Assembly: GCF_002960445.1 (NCBI RefSeq)
Contig: NZ_POJD01000358.1
Location: 62,001 to 126,000, forward strand
DNA from: Streptococcus suis
GTDB lineage: Bacteria > Bacillota > Bacilli > Lactobacillales > Streptococcaceae
DNA length: 64,000 nucleotides
Direction: 5' to 3'
The notes under the pieces were generated by a model. The model did no database searches and was not told where the DNA came from. It was given only the letters and a program-made list of their open reading frames with translations. This document shows, piece by piece, positions 8,410-16,645 of this stretch. The position numbers were made by a program, and so were the translations under genes. The first letter of the stretch is position 1; each line of letters starts with the position of its first letter.

Positions 8410-9300
8410 ATGAAAACCTATCTTGCCATTGATATTGGCGGAACTCAGATTAAATACGGTCGTCTGGATGAAGCAGGTCAGATCCTGGAAAGTTATAAGA
8501 TAGACACAGAAGCCCACAAGGGCGGCCCCCATATCCTAGCGACAGTCAAAAAACTTGTGGAAGACTTTCATGCCCAAGATGCCCTTTCAGGTGTAGCTAT
8601 TTCATCAGCTGGGATGGTTGACCCTGACAAGGGAGAGATTTTCTATTCAGGGCCACAAATTCCAAACTATGCTGGTACCCAGTTTAAGTCTGAAATAGAA
8701 ACAGCTTTCGGTCTTCCTTGCGAGATTGAAAATGATGTCAACTGTGCGGGCCTAGCAGAAGGTATTTCAGGTGCTGGTCAGGGCAGTCAGATCTCCATTT
8801 GTTTGACCATTGGCACGGGCATTGGAGGTTGCTTGCTAGTGGACGGTCAAATCTTCCATGGCTTTAGTAATTCAGCCTGTGAGGTCGGCTATCTCCACCT
8901 TTCAGATGGGGCTTTCCAAGATCTGGCTTCAACGACGGCTCTTGTCCAAGAAGTGGCTCGTTTACATGATCAGGATCCAGCAGACTGGGATGGCTATAAG
9001 ATTTTCCAGGAAGCCAAGGCAGGAGATGCTCACTGTATTGCTGCCATTGACCGTATGGTCAACTATCTTGGTCAAGGTATTGCCAATATCTGCTATGTAG
9101 CCAATCCAGAAGTGGTCATTCTTGGCGGTGGTATTATGGCGCAAAAAGAGTATCTTTATGAGAAAATCCAAGCAGCTCTTAAGGCAAACCTGGTTTCAAG
9201 TCTAGCAGACAAGACCAAGCTGGCCTTTGCTGAGCATGAGAATGCTGCTGGTATGCTGGGAGCCTTCTATCACTTCCAACAGAAGCAGGGGCTACTATAA
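8410..9300 (+). CDS. nanK: ROK-family sugar kinase, probable N-acetylmannosamine kinase
   Basis: 296 residues from the ATG at 8410, 6 bases after an AGGAGG site; the in-frame GTG at 8404 lies inside that site. The ATP-binding loop A-I-D-I-G-G-T-Q is at residues 6-13, with catalytic END (residues about 104-106) and GTGIGG further on. The usual ROK zinc motif CxCGxxGC after the SACEVGYLH segment is missing, as in some streptococcal ROK kinases. Its place after nanA and the lack of another ManNAc kinase point to phosphorylation of ManNAc to ManNAc-6-P; this is inferred from context. Confidence 0.82.
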   Translation: MKTYLAIDIGGTQIKYGRLDEAGQILESYKIDTEAHKGGPHILATVKKLVEDFHAQDALSGVAISSAGMVDPDKGEIFYSGPQIPNYAGTQFKSEIETAFGLPCEIENDVNCAGLAEGISGAGQGSQISICLTIGTGIGGCLLVDGQIFHGFSNSACEVGYLHLSDGAFQDLASTTALVQEVARLHDQDPADWDGYKIFQEAKAGDAHCIAAIDRMVNYLGQGIANICYVANPEVVILGGGIMAQKEYLYEKIQAALKANLVSSLADKTKLAFAEHENAAGMLGAFYHFQQKQGLL

Positions 9301-9310
9301 TATACGATAA

Positions 9311-9370
9311 GATGGAGAGCTTCCTTCCCTTTCTCTTCTCCTTTAGATTTGGAAGCTTTCCGTCTTTTTT
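9311..9370 (+). terminator. Terminator of the nan operon
   Basis: GATGGAGAGCTTCC (9311-9324) pairs with GGAAGCTTTCCGTC (9351-9364), with a 26-base loop, and is followed by T6. Confidence 0.75.
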
Positions 9371-9389
9371 CTAGTTGTAGAGAGGTTGA

Positions 9390-10361
9390 ATGATGATTGA
9401 TAATATGACCTTGCAGGATATGCTGACCTATCGTGGTCGGCAGGAAATACCTGCAGATTTCGATGCTTTCTGGCAAAATGAAAAAAATCAGTTGACAGGT
9501 CTAGCAGACCATGTATTACTTGAAAAAGAATGTGGCTTGCCTCATGTAGCTTGCTACGAACTGACCTTTACGGGTACAAATGGTTCCAAGGTTTTTGCCA
9601 AGTGCCTCTTTCCAAAGAGTGAGCAAGCTGTTCCCGTTCTCTTTTATTTCCATGGTTACCAGGGTCAAGGACCCGACTGGTCTGAGAACTTGAAATTTTT
9701 AGCAGCTGGTTATGGGGTAGTAGCTATGGACGTCCGTGGGCAGGCTGGTCGTTCTCAAGACTTGGGGCAATTTGATGGTCTCACTGTTAAGGGGCAGGTT
9801 ATTCGAGGGATGCTTCAAGGACCAGACCACTTGTTTTATAAGGATGTCTATCTGGATGTCTATCAGCTGATTGAGATTATTGCCAGCTTGGACTTTGTTG
9901 ACCAGAAGCGCCTGGTGTCTTACGGTGCCTCACAGGGAGGGGCCTTGGCCTTGGTGGCTGCTGCTCTCAGTCCCCACATCAGTAAAACGGTAGCCATCTA
10001 TCCTTTCTTATCTGACTTTAAACGGGTCTTGGAACTTGGCAATAATAGTGAAGCCTACGACGAATTGTTTCGATATTTCAAATTTTCAGATCCGTTTCAT
10101 GAAAGGGAAGAGGAAGTTCTTCGAACCCTATCCTATATTGATGTAAAAAATCTGGCTCACTTGATTTCATGCCCAGTAGCTATGGTGACGGGCTTAGAAG
10201 ATGGAGTTTGTCCTCCATCAACCCAATTTGCTATCTACAATCGACTGGAAGTTGAAAAAGAAATGAAAATCTTACCAGAATATGCCCACGATGCCATGCA
10301 TGTAAAGGTTAATGACTATGTCTATGATTATTTAATCGGGACACGTTTTTCGGCTAACTAA
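9390..10361 (+). CDS. Acetyl esterase of the AXE1/cephalosporin-C deacetylase family
   Basis: 323-residue alpha/beta hydrolase. The nucleophile elbow is G-A-S181-Q-G-G, the acid is D271 in LEDGVCPP and the base H300 in PEYAHD; RGQAGRS and the PADFDAFW N-terminal block are typical of the AXE1 family. No signal peptide, so it works in the cytosol. It lies between the sialic acid operon and its probable regulator, which suggests removal of O-acetyl groups from imported sialic acids; that substrate is inferred from neighbourhood only. ATG at 9390 or 9393. It follows the operon terminator, so it is expressed by read-through or from an unseen promoter. Confidence 0.8.
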   Translation: MMIDNMTLQDMLTYRGRQEIPADFDAFWQNEKNQLTGLADHVLLEKECGLPHVACYELTFTGTNGSKVFAKCLFPKSEQAVPVLFYFHGYQGQGPDWSENLKFLAAGYGVVAMDVRGQAGRSQDLGQFDGLTVKGQVIRGMLQGPDHLFYKDVYLDVYQLIEIIASLDFVDQKRLVSYGASQGGALALVAAALSPHISKTVAIYPFLSDFKRVLELGNNSEAYDELFRYFKFSDPFHEREEEVLRTLSYIDVKNLAHLISCPVAMVTGLEDGVCPPSTQFAIYNRLEVEKEMKILPEYAHDAMHVKVNDYVYDYLIGTRFSAN

Positions 10362-10363
10362 TT

Positions 10364-10396
10364 AAAGGCACTACTTGAAATACAGTAGTGCCTTTT
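10364..10396. terminator. Bidirectional terminator between esterase and rpiR
   Basis: AAAGGCACTACT (10364-10375) and AGTAGTGCCTTT (10384-10395) form a perfect 12-bp stem with A and T tracts at the two ends, serving both convergent genes. Confidence 0.85.
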
Positions 10397-10400
10397 GTGC

Positions 10401-11213
10401 TTATTCCTTGATGGTTTGTTTGAAAATACTTTCTTTTCTGTCCTTGTCGATGGATAAAAAATAGGCGTAGATAACATCAAGCATGATGAGGAGGGGAATT
10501 TGAGGGGAAATACGGTTGCCATAGTTGAGATGGCGGACAGAGGCGACTGGAATGACTTGGTCAAAGGGGGACTGAGAAGGTGTCTTGGTGGTTAGAAGGG
10601 CAGTTGTGCTCCCTTTCTGAGCAGCCAAGTGTAAGTGTTCGATGACTTCTTCTGTCTGACCGGACAAGGAGAGTCCAATGACCAAGCAGGTCTGATCTAG
10701 GATATTGGTTGTCCAAATGAGGTTGTTTTTATCTGTAATGGCATCACAAACGACCCCCAGTCGCATAAAACGGGATTTGATTTCCATGGCCACTAAGCCA
10801 GAACTACCTATACCATAGAAGTAGACACGTTTACTACTGTCAATGAGCTTGGCAATTTCTTCCAATTTTTCTTCATCCACTAAATTGTTGGTGGCAGTCA
10901 AGATTTCTTCGTAGTCGATCAAGACTTTTTTCGTCAGACTGCGCTGCAATTTCTCAAAATGCTTATCCAAATACTGCTGGTTATTTTGAAATGCGAAAAC
11001 AAATTCCCTGTAGCCAGAAAATCCACATTTTTTAGCAAACCTGGTCAGAGCAGATGGGGAAATATGCAGGGTTTGGGTGGTGTTTTCAAGGCTGAGATCA
11101 GCACTGGCAGGGTCCAACTGGGTAAAGTAGCTGGCTATTTGCTTTTCAAGCCTTGTCATTTGGTCTAAATGAGCTTCGATAATTGCTGTAATATGTTTCG
11201 GTGTTTGTAACAT
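10401..11213 (-). CDS. RpiR-family transcriptional regulator (probable sialic acid regulator)
   Basis: 270 residues. The N-terminal third (about 1-77) is the HTH_6 domain, with SPSALTRFAKKCGFSGYREF as recognition-helix region; the C-terminal part (about 100-250) is a SIS sugar-phosphate-binding domain with VYFYGIGSSGLVAMEIKSR and VIGLSLSGQTEEVIEHL. Located convergent to the nan genes, as the NanR-type RpiR regulators of other streptococci, it most likely senses a sialic acid intermediate such as ManNAc-6-P and controls the operon. Activator or repressor mode cannot be read from the sequence. Confidence 0.88.
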   Translation of the reverse strand: MLQTPKHITAIIEAHLDQMTRLEKQIASYFTQLDPASADLSLENTTQTLHISPSALTRFAKKCGFSGYREFVFAFQNNQQYLDKHFEKLQRSLTKKVLIDYEEILTATNNLVDEEKLEEIAKLIDSSKRVYFYGIGSSGLVAMEIKSRFMRLGVVCDAITDKNNLIWTTNILDQTCLVIGLSLSGQTEEVIEHLHLAAQKGSTTALLTTKTPSQSPFDQVIPVASVRHLNYGNRISPQIPLLIMLDVIYAYFLSIDKDRKESIFKQTIKE

Positions 11214-11278
11214 TTTCCATTCCTTTGATAGCTTCTGAGGATATTATACCACTAAAAACTCCTCATTGATAGGTTTTG

Positions 11279-11287
11279 TGTTATAAT
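11279..11287 (+). promoter_or_regulatory. ybeY extended -10 promoter
   Basis: TGTTATAAT, TG at 11279-11280 and TATAAT at 11282-11287, 25 bases before the ybeY ATG; no good -35 box is present. Confidence 0.6.
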
Positions 11288-11312
11288 GGAACTGTAAAGG
11301 GAACGTAGTGTT

Positions 11313-11810
11313 ATGTATATTGAAATGATTGATGAAACAGGGCAGGTTTCTGCTCAGATTCAGGAGCAGATTACGGATTTGCTCCAGTTTGCTGCCGAAA
11401 AAATTGGCAAGCAAAATAAGGAAATGGCTGTGACCTTTGTGGACAATAAGCGTGTCCATGAAGTGAACTTGGAGTACCGTGGGATTGACCGTCCTACAGA
11501 TGTCGTTAGCCTAGAGTATAAGCCAGAAAACGAGATTTTCTTCGATGAGGAAGACTTGCAGGACAATCCTGAATTGGCTGAGATGATGGAAGACTTCGAT
11601 GCCTATATTGGTGAGTTGTATATTTCTATCGATAAGGCGCGTGAGCAAGCTGAAGATTACGGACACAGCTACGAGCGCGAAATGGGCTTTTTAGCTGTAC
11701 ACGGTTTTCTGCATATCAATGGTTATGATCATTATAGACCAGAAGATGAGGCAGAAATGTTTGGTTTACAAGAAGAAATTTTGACAGCTTATGGACTTAC
11801 AAGAGAATAA
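11313..11810 (+). CDS. ybeY: Endoribonuclease YbeY
   Basis: 165 residues, UPF0054 family. The zinc-binding signature H130-x3-H134-x5-H140 (in [11 protein letters not shown]) is complete, and the [10 protein letters not shown] block is present. YbeY trims the 3' end of 16S rRNA and takes part in 70S ribosome quality control. The last 20 bases overlap the dgkA start, and era follows, the standard Firmicutes cluster; YbeY and Era are known to work together in 30S maturation. Confidence 0.95.
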   Translation: MYIEMIDETGQVSAQIQEQITDLLQFAAEKIGKQNKEMAVTFVDNKRVHEVNLEYRGIDRPTDVVSLEYKPENEIFFDEEDLQDNPELAEMMEDFDAYIGELYISIDKAREQAEDYGHSYEREMGFLAVHGFLHINGYDHYRPEDEAEMFGLQEEILTAYGLTRE

Positions 11811-12192
11811 TTCAAAAAATCGTTGGAAAAATAGGGAGTTGATGGCCAGTTTGGACTTTGCTATGTCAGGTCTTTTGACGGCTTTCAAGGAAGAGCGCAA
11901 CATGAAGAAGCATCTAGCTTCAGCTGTCCTAGTTGTGCTTGCGGGATTGATTTTTCAGGTATCTGTTACAGAATGGCTTTTCCTCTTGCTTAGTATCAGT
12001 TTGGTCATTGCTTTTGAAATCATGAACTCAGCTATCGAGAGTGTAGTGGATTTGGCTTCTGACTATCATTTCCACCTATTAGCTAAGAATGCAAAAGATA
12101 TGGCAGCAGGGGCAGTCTTGTTTGTGTCAGGCTTTGCCTTGTTGACAGGTCTTATTATCTTTGTGCCGAAAATTTGGGACTTTATTTTTTAG
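11791..12192 (+). CDS. dgkA: Undecaprenol/diacylglycerol kinase family protein
   Basis: 133 residues with three transmembrane helices. The signature [14 protein letters not shown] (about residues 70-83) is the DagK active site. In Gram-positive bacteria this family phosphorylates undecaprenol rather than diacylglycerol, feeding the lipid carrier pool for cell wall synthesis. The ATG at 11791 lies inside ybeY, so translation is probably coupled; a start at MASLDF (11842) would remove a charged N-terminal tail and cannot be ruled out. Confidence 0.9.
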   Translation: MDLQENNSKNRWKNRELMASLDFAMSGLLTAFKEERNMKKHLASAVLVVLAGLIFQVSVTEWLFLLLSISLVIAFEIMNSAIESVVDLASDYHFHLLAKNAKDMAAGAVLFVSGFALLTGLIIFVPKIWDFIF

Positions 12193-12208
12193 AAGTTAAG
12201 GAGAATAC

Positions 12209-13108
12209 ATGACATTTAAGTCAGGTTTTGTGGCGATTTTAGGTCGTCCAAACGTTGGGAAATCAACCTTTCTCAACTATGTAATGGGGCAAAAAATTGC
12301 CATCATGAGCGATAAGGCTCAAACAACCCGTAATAAGATTATGGGCATTTATACGACAGAGGAAGAGCAGATTGTCTTCATTGACACACCAGGAATTCAC
12401 AAACCCAAGACGGCTTTAGGAGATTTTATGGTGGAATCTGCCTACAGCACCCTGCGTGAAGTGGACACGGTCCTCTTTATGGTGCCAGCCGATGAAAAAC
12501 GAGGCAAGGGTGACGACATGATTATGGAGCGGCTCAAGCAGGCCAAGGTTCCAGTTATCCTCGTTGTTAACAAGATTGATAAGGTTCACCCAGACCAGTT
12601 ACTTGAGCAGATTGATGATTTCCGTCAACAGATGGACTTCAAGGAAATTGTCCCAATTTCTGCTACTCAAGGGAACAATGTCAATCGCCTCATGGAAATT
12701 CTCAAGGAAAACTTAGATGAAGGCTTCCAGTATTTCCCTGCGGACCAAATCACTGACCACCCAGAACGTTTCTTGGTATCTGAGATGATTCGGGAGAAGG
12801 TTTTGCACCTGACCCGTGAGGAAATCCCGCACTCTGTGGCCGTTGTCATCGAGTCCATGAAACGCGATGAATTTACCGACAAGGTCCACATCCGTGCGAC
12901 CATTATGGTAGAGCGTGATAGTCAGAAAGGCATTATCATCGGCAAGCAAGGAGCCATGCTCAAGAAAATTGGTTCCATGGCTCGCCGTGATATCGAACTT
13001 ATGCTAGGAGATAAGGTCTTCCTAGAAACCTGGGTCAAGGTCAAGAAAAACTGGCGTGACAAAAAACTCGACCTCGCCGATTTTGGGTATAATGAGAAAG
13101 AGTATTAA
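12209..13108 (+). CDS. era: GTPase Era
   Basis: 299 residues, the normal Era length. G1 motif GRPNVGKST at residues 12-20, DTPG at 59-62, NKID near 122, and a C-terminal KH RNA-binding domain with G-I-I-I-G-K-Q-G. Era binds the 3' end of 16S rRNA and assists assembly of the 30S subunit; it associates with the membrane. AAGGAG site 8 bases before the ATG; terminator directly after the stop. Confidence 0.96.
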   Translation: MTFKSGFVAILGRPNVGKSTFLNYVMGQKIAIMSDKAQTTRNKIMGIYTTEEEQIVFIDTPGIHKPKTALGDFMVESAYSTLREVDTVLFMVPADEKRGKGDDMIMERLKQAKVPVILVVNKIDKVHPDQLLEQIDDFRQQMDFKEIVPISATQGNNVNRLMEILKENLDEGFQYFPADQITDHPERFLVSEMIREKVLHLTREEIPHSVAVVIESMKRDEFTDKVHIRATIMVERDSQKGIIIGKQGAMLKKIGSMARRDIELMLGDKVFLETWVKVKKNWRDKKLDLADFGYNEKEY

Positions 13109-13129
13109 AAACGTCCGGGGGACGTTTTT
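13107..13129 (+). terminator. era terminator
   Basis: Perfect 10-bp stem AAAAACGTCC/GGACGTTTTT with a GGG loop, overlapping the stop codon. Confidence 0.85.
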
Positions 13130-13150
13130 AACCCGAGCCAAGAAATTGGA

Positions 13151-13200
13151 GAGCGAGGAAGTCTGGGGATAGGCTGTCTAAGTCAATCACTTATAAATAG
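13151..13200. repeat. Partial copy of the palindromic repeat seen at 51.7 kb
   Basis: GAGCGAGGAAGTCTGGGGATAGGCTGTC and the following ...CAATCACTTA resemble the left half of the element at 51708-51806 (shared core AGTCTGGGGATAG). The right half is not present here, so this is a fragment or a divergent member. Confidence 0.55.
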
Positions 13201-13203
13201 TTA

Positions 13204-13230
13204 GCAGAAAAGCCGAAAGGCTTTTACTGC
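13204..13230. other. Hairpin with GAAA tetraloop between era and mutM
   Basis: GCAGAAAAGCC-GAAA-GGCTTTT-A-CTGC forms an 11-bp stem with one bulged A, closed by a GNRA-type loop. It has no T tract, so it is not an obvious terminator; it may be part of the structured mutM leader. Confidence 0.5.
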
Positions 13231-13259
13231 GTTATGGAGAAATCTTTTTAGTAAACAAG

Positions 13260-13395
13260 AAAGGAATGCCGAATAGGTGTTGGAATTGACCTCGCCTAGG
13301 CCTCTGTGAAAATCACAACCGTGACCTAGGTGCCGATGCACCGTCGGTCAGGTTCCTATTTTTCTTTGTGTCGCTTAACGGCTTAGTATCTTAGT
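13260..13395 (+). repeat. Structured repeat element (copy A) ending at the mutM start codon
   Basis: Contains CCTAGG (13295-13300) paired with CCTAGG (13325-13330) enclosing GTGA/TCAC, then the hairpin GGTGC-CGAT-GCACC (13329-13342), then an unpaired tail TTCCTATTTTTCTTTGTGTC...GCTTAACG and a TAGTAT hexamer 6 bases before the ATG at 13396. The same plan and tail occur before thrS at 52.0-52.15 kb. The tail may hold the mutM promoter. Confidence 0.65.
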
Positions 13396-14223
13396 ATGCC
13401 CGAATTGCCTGAGGTTGAGACGGTTCGTCGTGGTTTGAATCGGTTGGTCAAGGGAAAGGTTATTTCCAAGGTGGAGGTGACCTACGCTCCTATGATTAAG
13501 ACTGGTGTGGATGCCTTCTGTCAGGACTTGCTTGGTCAGGAGATTTTAGATGTGGCTCGTCGGGGTAAGTATCTCTTGATTTACCTGACGGACCATGTCC
13601 TCGTTTCCCACTTACGCATGGAAGGTAAGTACAATTTCTTTCCTGACCAGGTTCCTGCCAACAAGCACTTTCATGTCTTTTTCACCTTTACGGACGATTC
13701 AACCTTGGTTTATCAGGATGTCCGCAAGTTTGGCACAATGGAACTGCTGGGCAAGTCAGATGTGGATGCCTATTTTATCAGTCGAAAAATTGGTCCTGAG
13801 CTGACGGAGGAAGATTTTGACTTAGAAGAATTTGCACTCAAGTTAGCTAAGTCGAGAAAGCCCATTAAGTCGCATCTTTTGGACCAGTCTTTGGTGGCTG
13901 GTTTGGGAAATATTTATGTCGATGAGGTTTTATTCAAGGCCCAAGTTCATCCTGCTCAAGGAAGTAATCAGCTATCGGCAGAGCAGGTGGCAGACCTCCG
14001 TCAAGCCACCATTGAAGTCCTGCAACTAGGAATTGAAAAAGGTGGTTCAACCATTCGGACCTATAAAAATGCCTTGGGCATGGATGGGACCATGCAGGAT
14101 TATTTACAAGTTTACGGAAAGACAGGGCAGGCCTGTCCCCGTTGCCAGACAGAGATTGTCAAAATCCAGTTGGGCGGACGGGGAACACATTTCTGTCCTC
14201 AGTGTCAGGTGAAAGATGTCTAA
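13396..14223 (+). CDS. mutM: Formamidopyrimidine-DNA glycosylase (Fpg)
   Basis: 275 residues. The mature N-terminus PELPEVE (Pro2 nucleophile, Glu3, Glu6) is intact, as are the helix-two-turn-helix region ([15 protein letters not shown]) and the C-terminal zinc finger CPRC...CPQC. Excises 8-oxoguanine and other oxidised purines and nicks the abasic site. The ATG at 13396 has no Shine-Dalgarno sequence and directly follows the structured repeat; a TAGTAT hexamer 6 bases upstream suggests a leaderless mRNA. The gene overlaps coaE by 8 bases. Confidence 0.95.
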   Translation: MPELPEVETVRRGLNRLVKGKVISKVEVTYAPMIKTGVDAFCQDLLGQEILDVARRGKYLLIYLTDHVLVSHLRMEGKYNFFPDQVPANKHFHVFFTFTDDSTLVYQDVRKFGTMELLGKSDVDAYFISRKIGPELTEEDFDLEEFALKLAKSRKPIKSHLLDQSLVAGLGNIYVDEVLFKAQVHPAQGSNQLSAEQVADLRQATIEVLQLGIEKGGSTIRTYKNALGMDGTMQDYLQVYGKTGQACPRCQTEIVKIQLGGRGTHFCPQCQVKDV

Positions 14224-14803
14224 AGTTATCGGTCTAACAGGGGGCATCGCCTCTGGAAAATCAACCGTTACAGCTTTTCTGAGAGAACAAGGTTATCCAG
14301 TCATTGATGCGGATGCGGTTGTCCATGAATTGCAGGCCAAGGGCGGTAAACTCTATCAGGTCTTACTGGCTGAGTTTGGGGAAGCAATCCTGTCAGCTGA
14401 TGGTAGTCTAGATAGGGTAAAGCTGGGTCAGGCTGTTTTTGCGGATAGCAAATTGCGGGCTCGTTTGTCTGTCTTGCAGGACCAGATTATTAGACAAGAA
14501 TTATTGACTAGAAGGGATGCTCTCAAACAGACGGAGCAAGTTGTTTTCATGGATATTCCCCTGCTCTACGAGGCGGATTATAGCGGGGAAGTGGATGAAG
14601 TCTGGCTGGTTTATGTCGATCGAGCGCAGCAGTTGGAACGGCTGATGAAGCGCAACGGTTATTCAGCTCAAGATGCGGAAAATCGGCTGGCAGCTCAGCT
14701 TTCTTTAGAGGAAAAACGGGGCAAAGCCCAAGTGGTGATTGATAATAGGGGAGCAGTGGAGGCGACTTTGGTGCAGGTTGCTCGGCTTTTGGAGGAGTTA
14801 TAG
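14216..14803 (+). CDS. coaE: Dephospho-CoA kinase
   Basis: 195 residues. Walker [10 protein letters not shown] at residues 8-16, [10 protein letters not shown] in the substrate region and [11 protein letters not shown]. Phosphorylates the 3'-hydroxyl of dephospho-CoA with ATP, the last step of coenzyme A synthesis. Start overlaps the end of mutM; the next gene follows after one base, so mutM-coaE-MFS form one unit. Confidence 0.95.
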   Translation: MSKVIGLTGGIASGKSTVTAFLREQGYPVIDADAVVHELQAKGGKLYQVLLAEFGEAILSADGSLDRVKLGQAVFADSKLRARLSVLQDQIIRQELLTRRDALKQTEQVVFMDIPLLYEADYSGEVDEVWLVYVDRAQQLERLMKRNGYSAQDAENRLAAQLSLEEKRGKAQVVIDNRGAVEATLVQVARLLEEL

Positions 14804-14804
14804 G

Positions 14805-16013
14805 ATGGAAGAAGGTAGTAGTTACTGGCAGCGAAATATGAAAGTGGCCTGGCTAGGGAATTTTTTAGCTGGAGCTAGTTTTACACTGGTCATGCCCTTT
14901 ATCTCGGTCTTCGTGGAGGAGTTGGGAGTGGCTGCTGGTCAGGTGGAATATTACGCGGGGCTGGCGGTTTCGGCCAATGCCTTTGCGGCGGCGGTTATGG
15001 CTCCTATCTGGGGTAGTCTGGCAGATCGCTACGGTCGCAAGCCCATGATGGTCCGAGCGGCCTTTGCCATGATTTTTACCATGGGAGGCATGGCCTTTGT
15101 GCCCAATGTTTTTTGGCTGATTGTCCTGCGTGTCTTGAATGGTATTTTTACTGGCTACATTCCCAATGCTACAGCCTTGATTGCTAGTCAGGTGCCCAAG
15201 GACAAAACAGGTTATGCACTGGGAACCCTGTCAACGGGTGCAGTAGCGGGCAACTTGATTGGACCGACGCTGGGCGGTATCCTGGCGGAGATGGTTGGTG
15301 TGCATACGGTATTTCTTTTAGTCGGCTTGCTCTATGCCTTGGTGGTTGTGCTGACTGTTTTCTACATTCGTGAGGATTTTGTTCCTGTCAAGAAGGAGGA
15401 AGCCCTGTCTATCCGACAAGTTTTTGAGCAGGTCAAGGATAGGCAGATGCTAGTGGGACTCTTTGTGACTTCTATGATTATCATCGCGGCTGCTCAGGCT
15501 GTGGTGCCGATTTTGACTCTTTATGTACGACATCTGGGTCAGACGGACAACCTGCTCTTTGTGGCTGGTTTTATCATCTCCCTACCTGGAATGGCTTCTT
15601 TGGTGACTTCTGGCTATCTGGGGAAATTAGGGGATAGATTTGGAAATCATAGGCTCTTGTTGATGGCTTTGACCTATAGCCTGCTGATCAACGTACTCTG
15701 TGTCTTTGCTCAAAATCCTTTTCAGTTGGGGCTTTTACGTTTCCTATATGGCTTTGGAACAGGAGCCCTCTTGCCTTCAGTCAATTCGCTCTTGACCAAG
15801 CTGACGCCAAAAGAAGGGATTTCCAGGATTTTTTCCTATAACCAGATTTTTAACAACTTAGGTTCTGTCGTTGGTCCAATGATGGGTTCAGCGGTAGCAG
15901 CTCAACTGGGTTATGACTGGGTGTTTTACTTATCCAGTGGCCTGGTCTTGTTCAATTTACTTTGGTCCTTGACCAATTTTAGAAATTACTTGAAAGTAAG
16001 GGATGTTTCGTGA
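14805..16013 (+). CDS. MFS drug efflux transporter (PmrA-like)
   Basis: 402 residues from the ATG at 14805 (GGAGGAG site upstream); the longer frame into coaE is not needed. Twelve transmembrane helices, motif A in the second-third helix loop as [13 protein letters not shown], and a second half with the related [10 protein letters not shown]. The DHA1 family exports drugs by proton antiport; the same gene position (coaE-pmrA-rpmG-secG) is known in pneumococcus, where PmrA exports fluoroquinolones weakly. Overlaps rpmG by four bases (GTGA). Confidence 0.85.
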   Translation: MEEGSSYWQRNMKVAWLGNFLAGASFTLVMPFISVFVEELGVAAGQVEYYAGLAVSANAFAAAVMAPIWGSLADRYGRKPMMVRAAFAMIFTMGGMAFVPNVFWLIVLRVLNGIFTGYIPNATALIASQVPKDKTGYALGTLSTGAVAGNLIGPTLGGILAEMVGVHTVFLLVGLLYALVVVLTVFYIREDFVPVKKEEALSIRQVFEQVKDRQMLVGLFVTSMIIIAAAQAVVPILTLYVRHLGQTDNLLFVAGFIISLPGMASLVTSGYLGKLGDRFGNHRLLLMALTYSLLINVLCVFAQNPFQLGLLRFLYGFGTGALLPSVNSLLTKLTPKEGISRIFSYNQIFNNLGSVVGPMMGSAVAAQLGYDWVFYLSSGLVLFNLLWSLTNFRNYLKVRDVS

Positions 16014-16159
16014 GAGTTAAAATCAATTTGCAGTGTTCAGAATGTGGGAGTAAGAACTATCTGACCAGTAAAAACGCCAAGACCCATCCAGATAAGATTG
16101 AGGTTCTAAAATACTGTCCAAAAGAAAGAAAAGTAACCCTTCACCTTGAAACCAAATAG
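16010..16159 (+). CDS. rpmG: 50S ribosomal protein L33
   Basis: 49 codons, GTG start in a GTGA overlap with the MFS stop codon. The product begins [20 protein letters not shown] and contains [22 protein letters not shown], an L33 protein. It has the first zinc-ribbon pair C9-x2-C12 but only one cysteine (C36) in the second knuckle, so zinc binding is incomplete or absent. Streptococci have more than one rpmG paralogue and switch between zinc and zinc-independent forms; this is probably the second one. Tight coupling to an MFS gene is unusual but conserved in the genus. Confidence 0.93.
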   Translation: MRVKINLQCSECGSKNYLTSKNAKTHPDKIEVLKYCPKERKVTLHLETK

Positions 16160-16174
16160 GTATTGTGGTATAAT
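16146..16174 (+). promoter_or_regulatory. secG promoter
   Basis: TTGAAA (16146-16151), 17-base spacer, extended -10 TGGTATAAT (TATAAT 16169-16174). The -35 box lies inside the end of rpmG. Confidence 0.75.
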
Positions 16175-16204
16175 ATCCTAAGTTATTGTAGAAAGTGAAA
16201 TCAT

Positions 16205-16438
16205 ATGTATCAACTATTATTAACCATTCTTTTGATTTTATCTGTTATTTTGATTGCGGTGATTTTTATCCAACCAGCCAAGAACCAGTCGAGCAACGTC
16301 TTTGATTCAACGAGCGGAGCCTTGTTTGAGCGTACTAAGGCGCGTGGTTTTGAGGCTGTGATGCAACGTATTACGGCTATTCTGATTTTCCTATGGATGT
16401 TGGATGCGCTAGCACTTGTTATCATTTCAAGTAAATAG
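16205..16438 (+). CDS. secG: Preprotein translocase subunit SecG
   Basis: 77 residues with two hydrophobic helices (about 3-23 and 54-74) and the cytosolic loop PAKNQSSNVFDSTSGALFERTK that marks SecG. It is the small accessory subunit of the SecYEG channel. Own promoter upstream and a terminator-like hairpin downstream; followed by rnr as in other streptococci. Confidence 0.92.
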   Translation: MYQLLLTILLILSVILIAVIFIQPAKNQSSNVFDSTSGALFERTKARGFEAVMQRITAILIFLWMLDALALVIISSK

Positions 16439-16445
16439 ATAAATC

Positions 16446-16475
16446 AGACTGGGACTTGTTCTTGGTCTATTTTTT
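16446..16475 (+). terminator. secG terminator
   Basis: AGACTGGGA (16446-16454) pairs, with G-U pairs, to TTCTTGGTCT (16459-16468) and is followed by A and T7. Confidence 0.6.
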
Positions 16476-16608
16476 TAGGAGTAGGTCAGAATTGTTCAAG
16501 GATAGGATGCTAGGAAGGGTTGAAAGTTGGAAATATGGAAATGCAGACATGCAGTTTCTTCTCTTGTCTAACCAATAAAAGAAAAACTAAGCAACATTAA
16601 GAGAAATT

Positions 16609-16630
16609 GTGCTAGGCTTGAGCCCAGCAC
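16609..16630 (+). promoter_or_regulatory. Hairpin just upstream of rnr start
   Basis: GTGCT-A-GGCT-TG-AGCC-C-AGCAC, a nine-pair hairpin with one A/C mismatch, ending 15 bases before the rnr ATG in a place where a ribosome-binding site would be expected and none is seen. Confidence 0.45.
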
Positions 16631-16645
16631 TTGGTAAACATTAAA

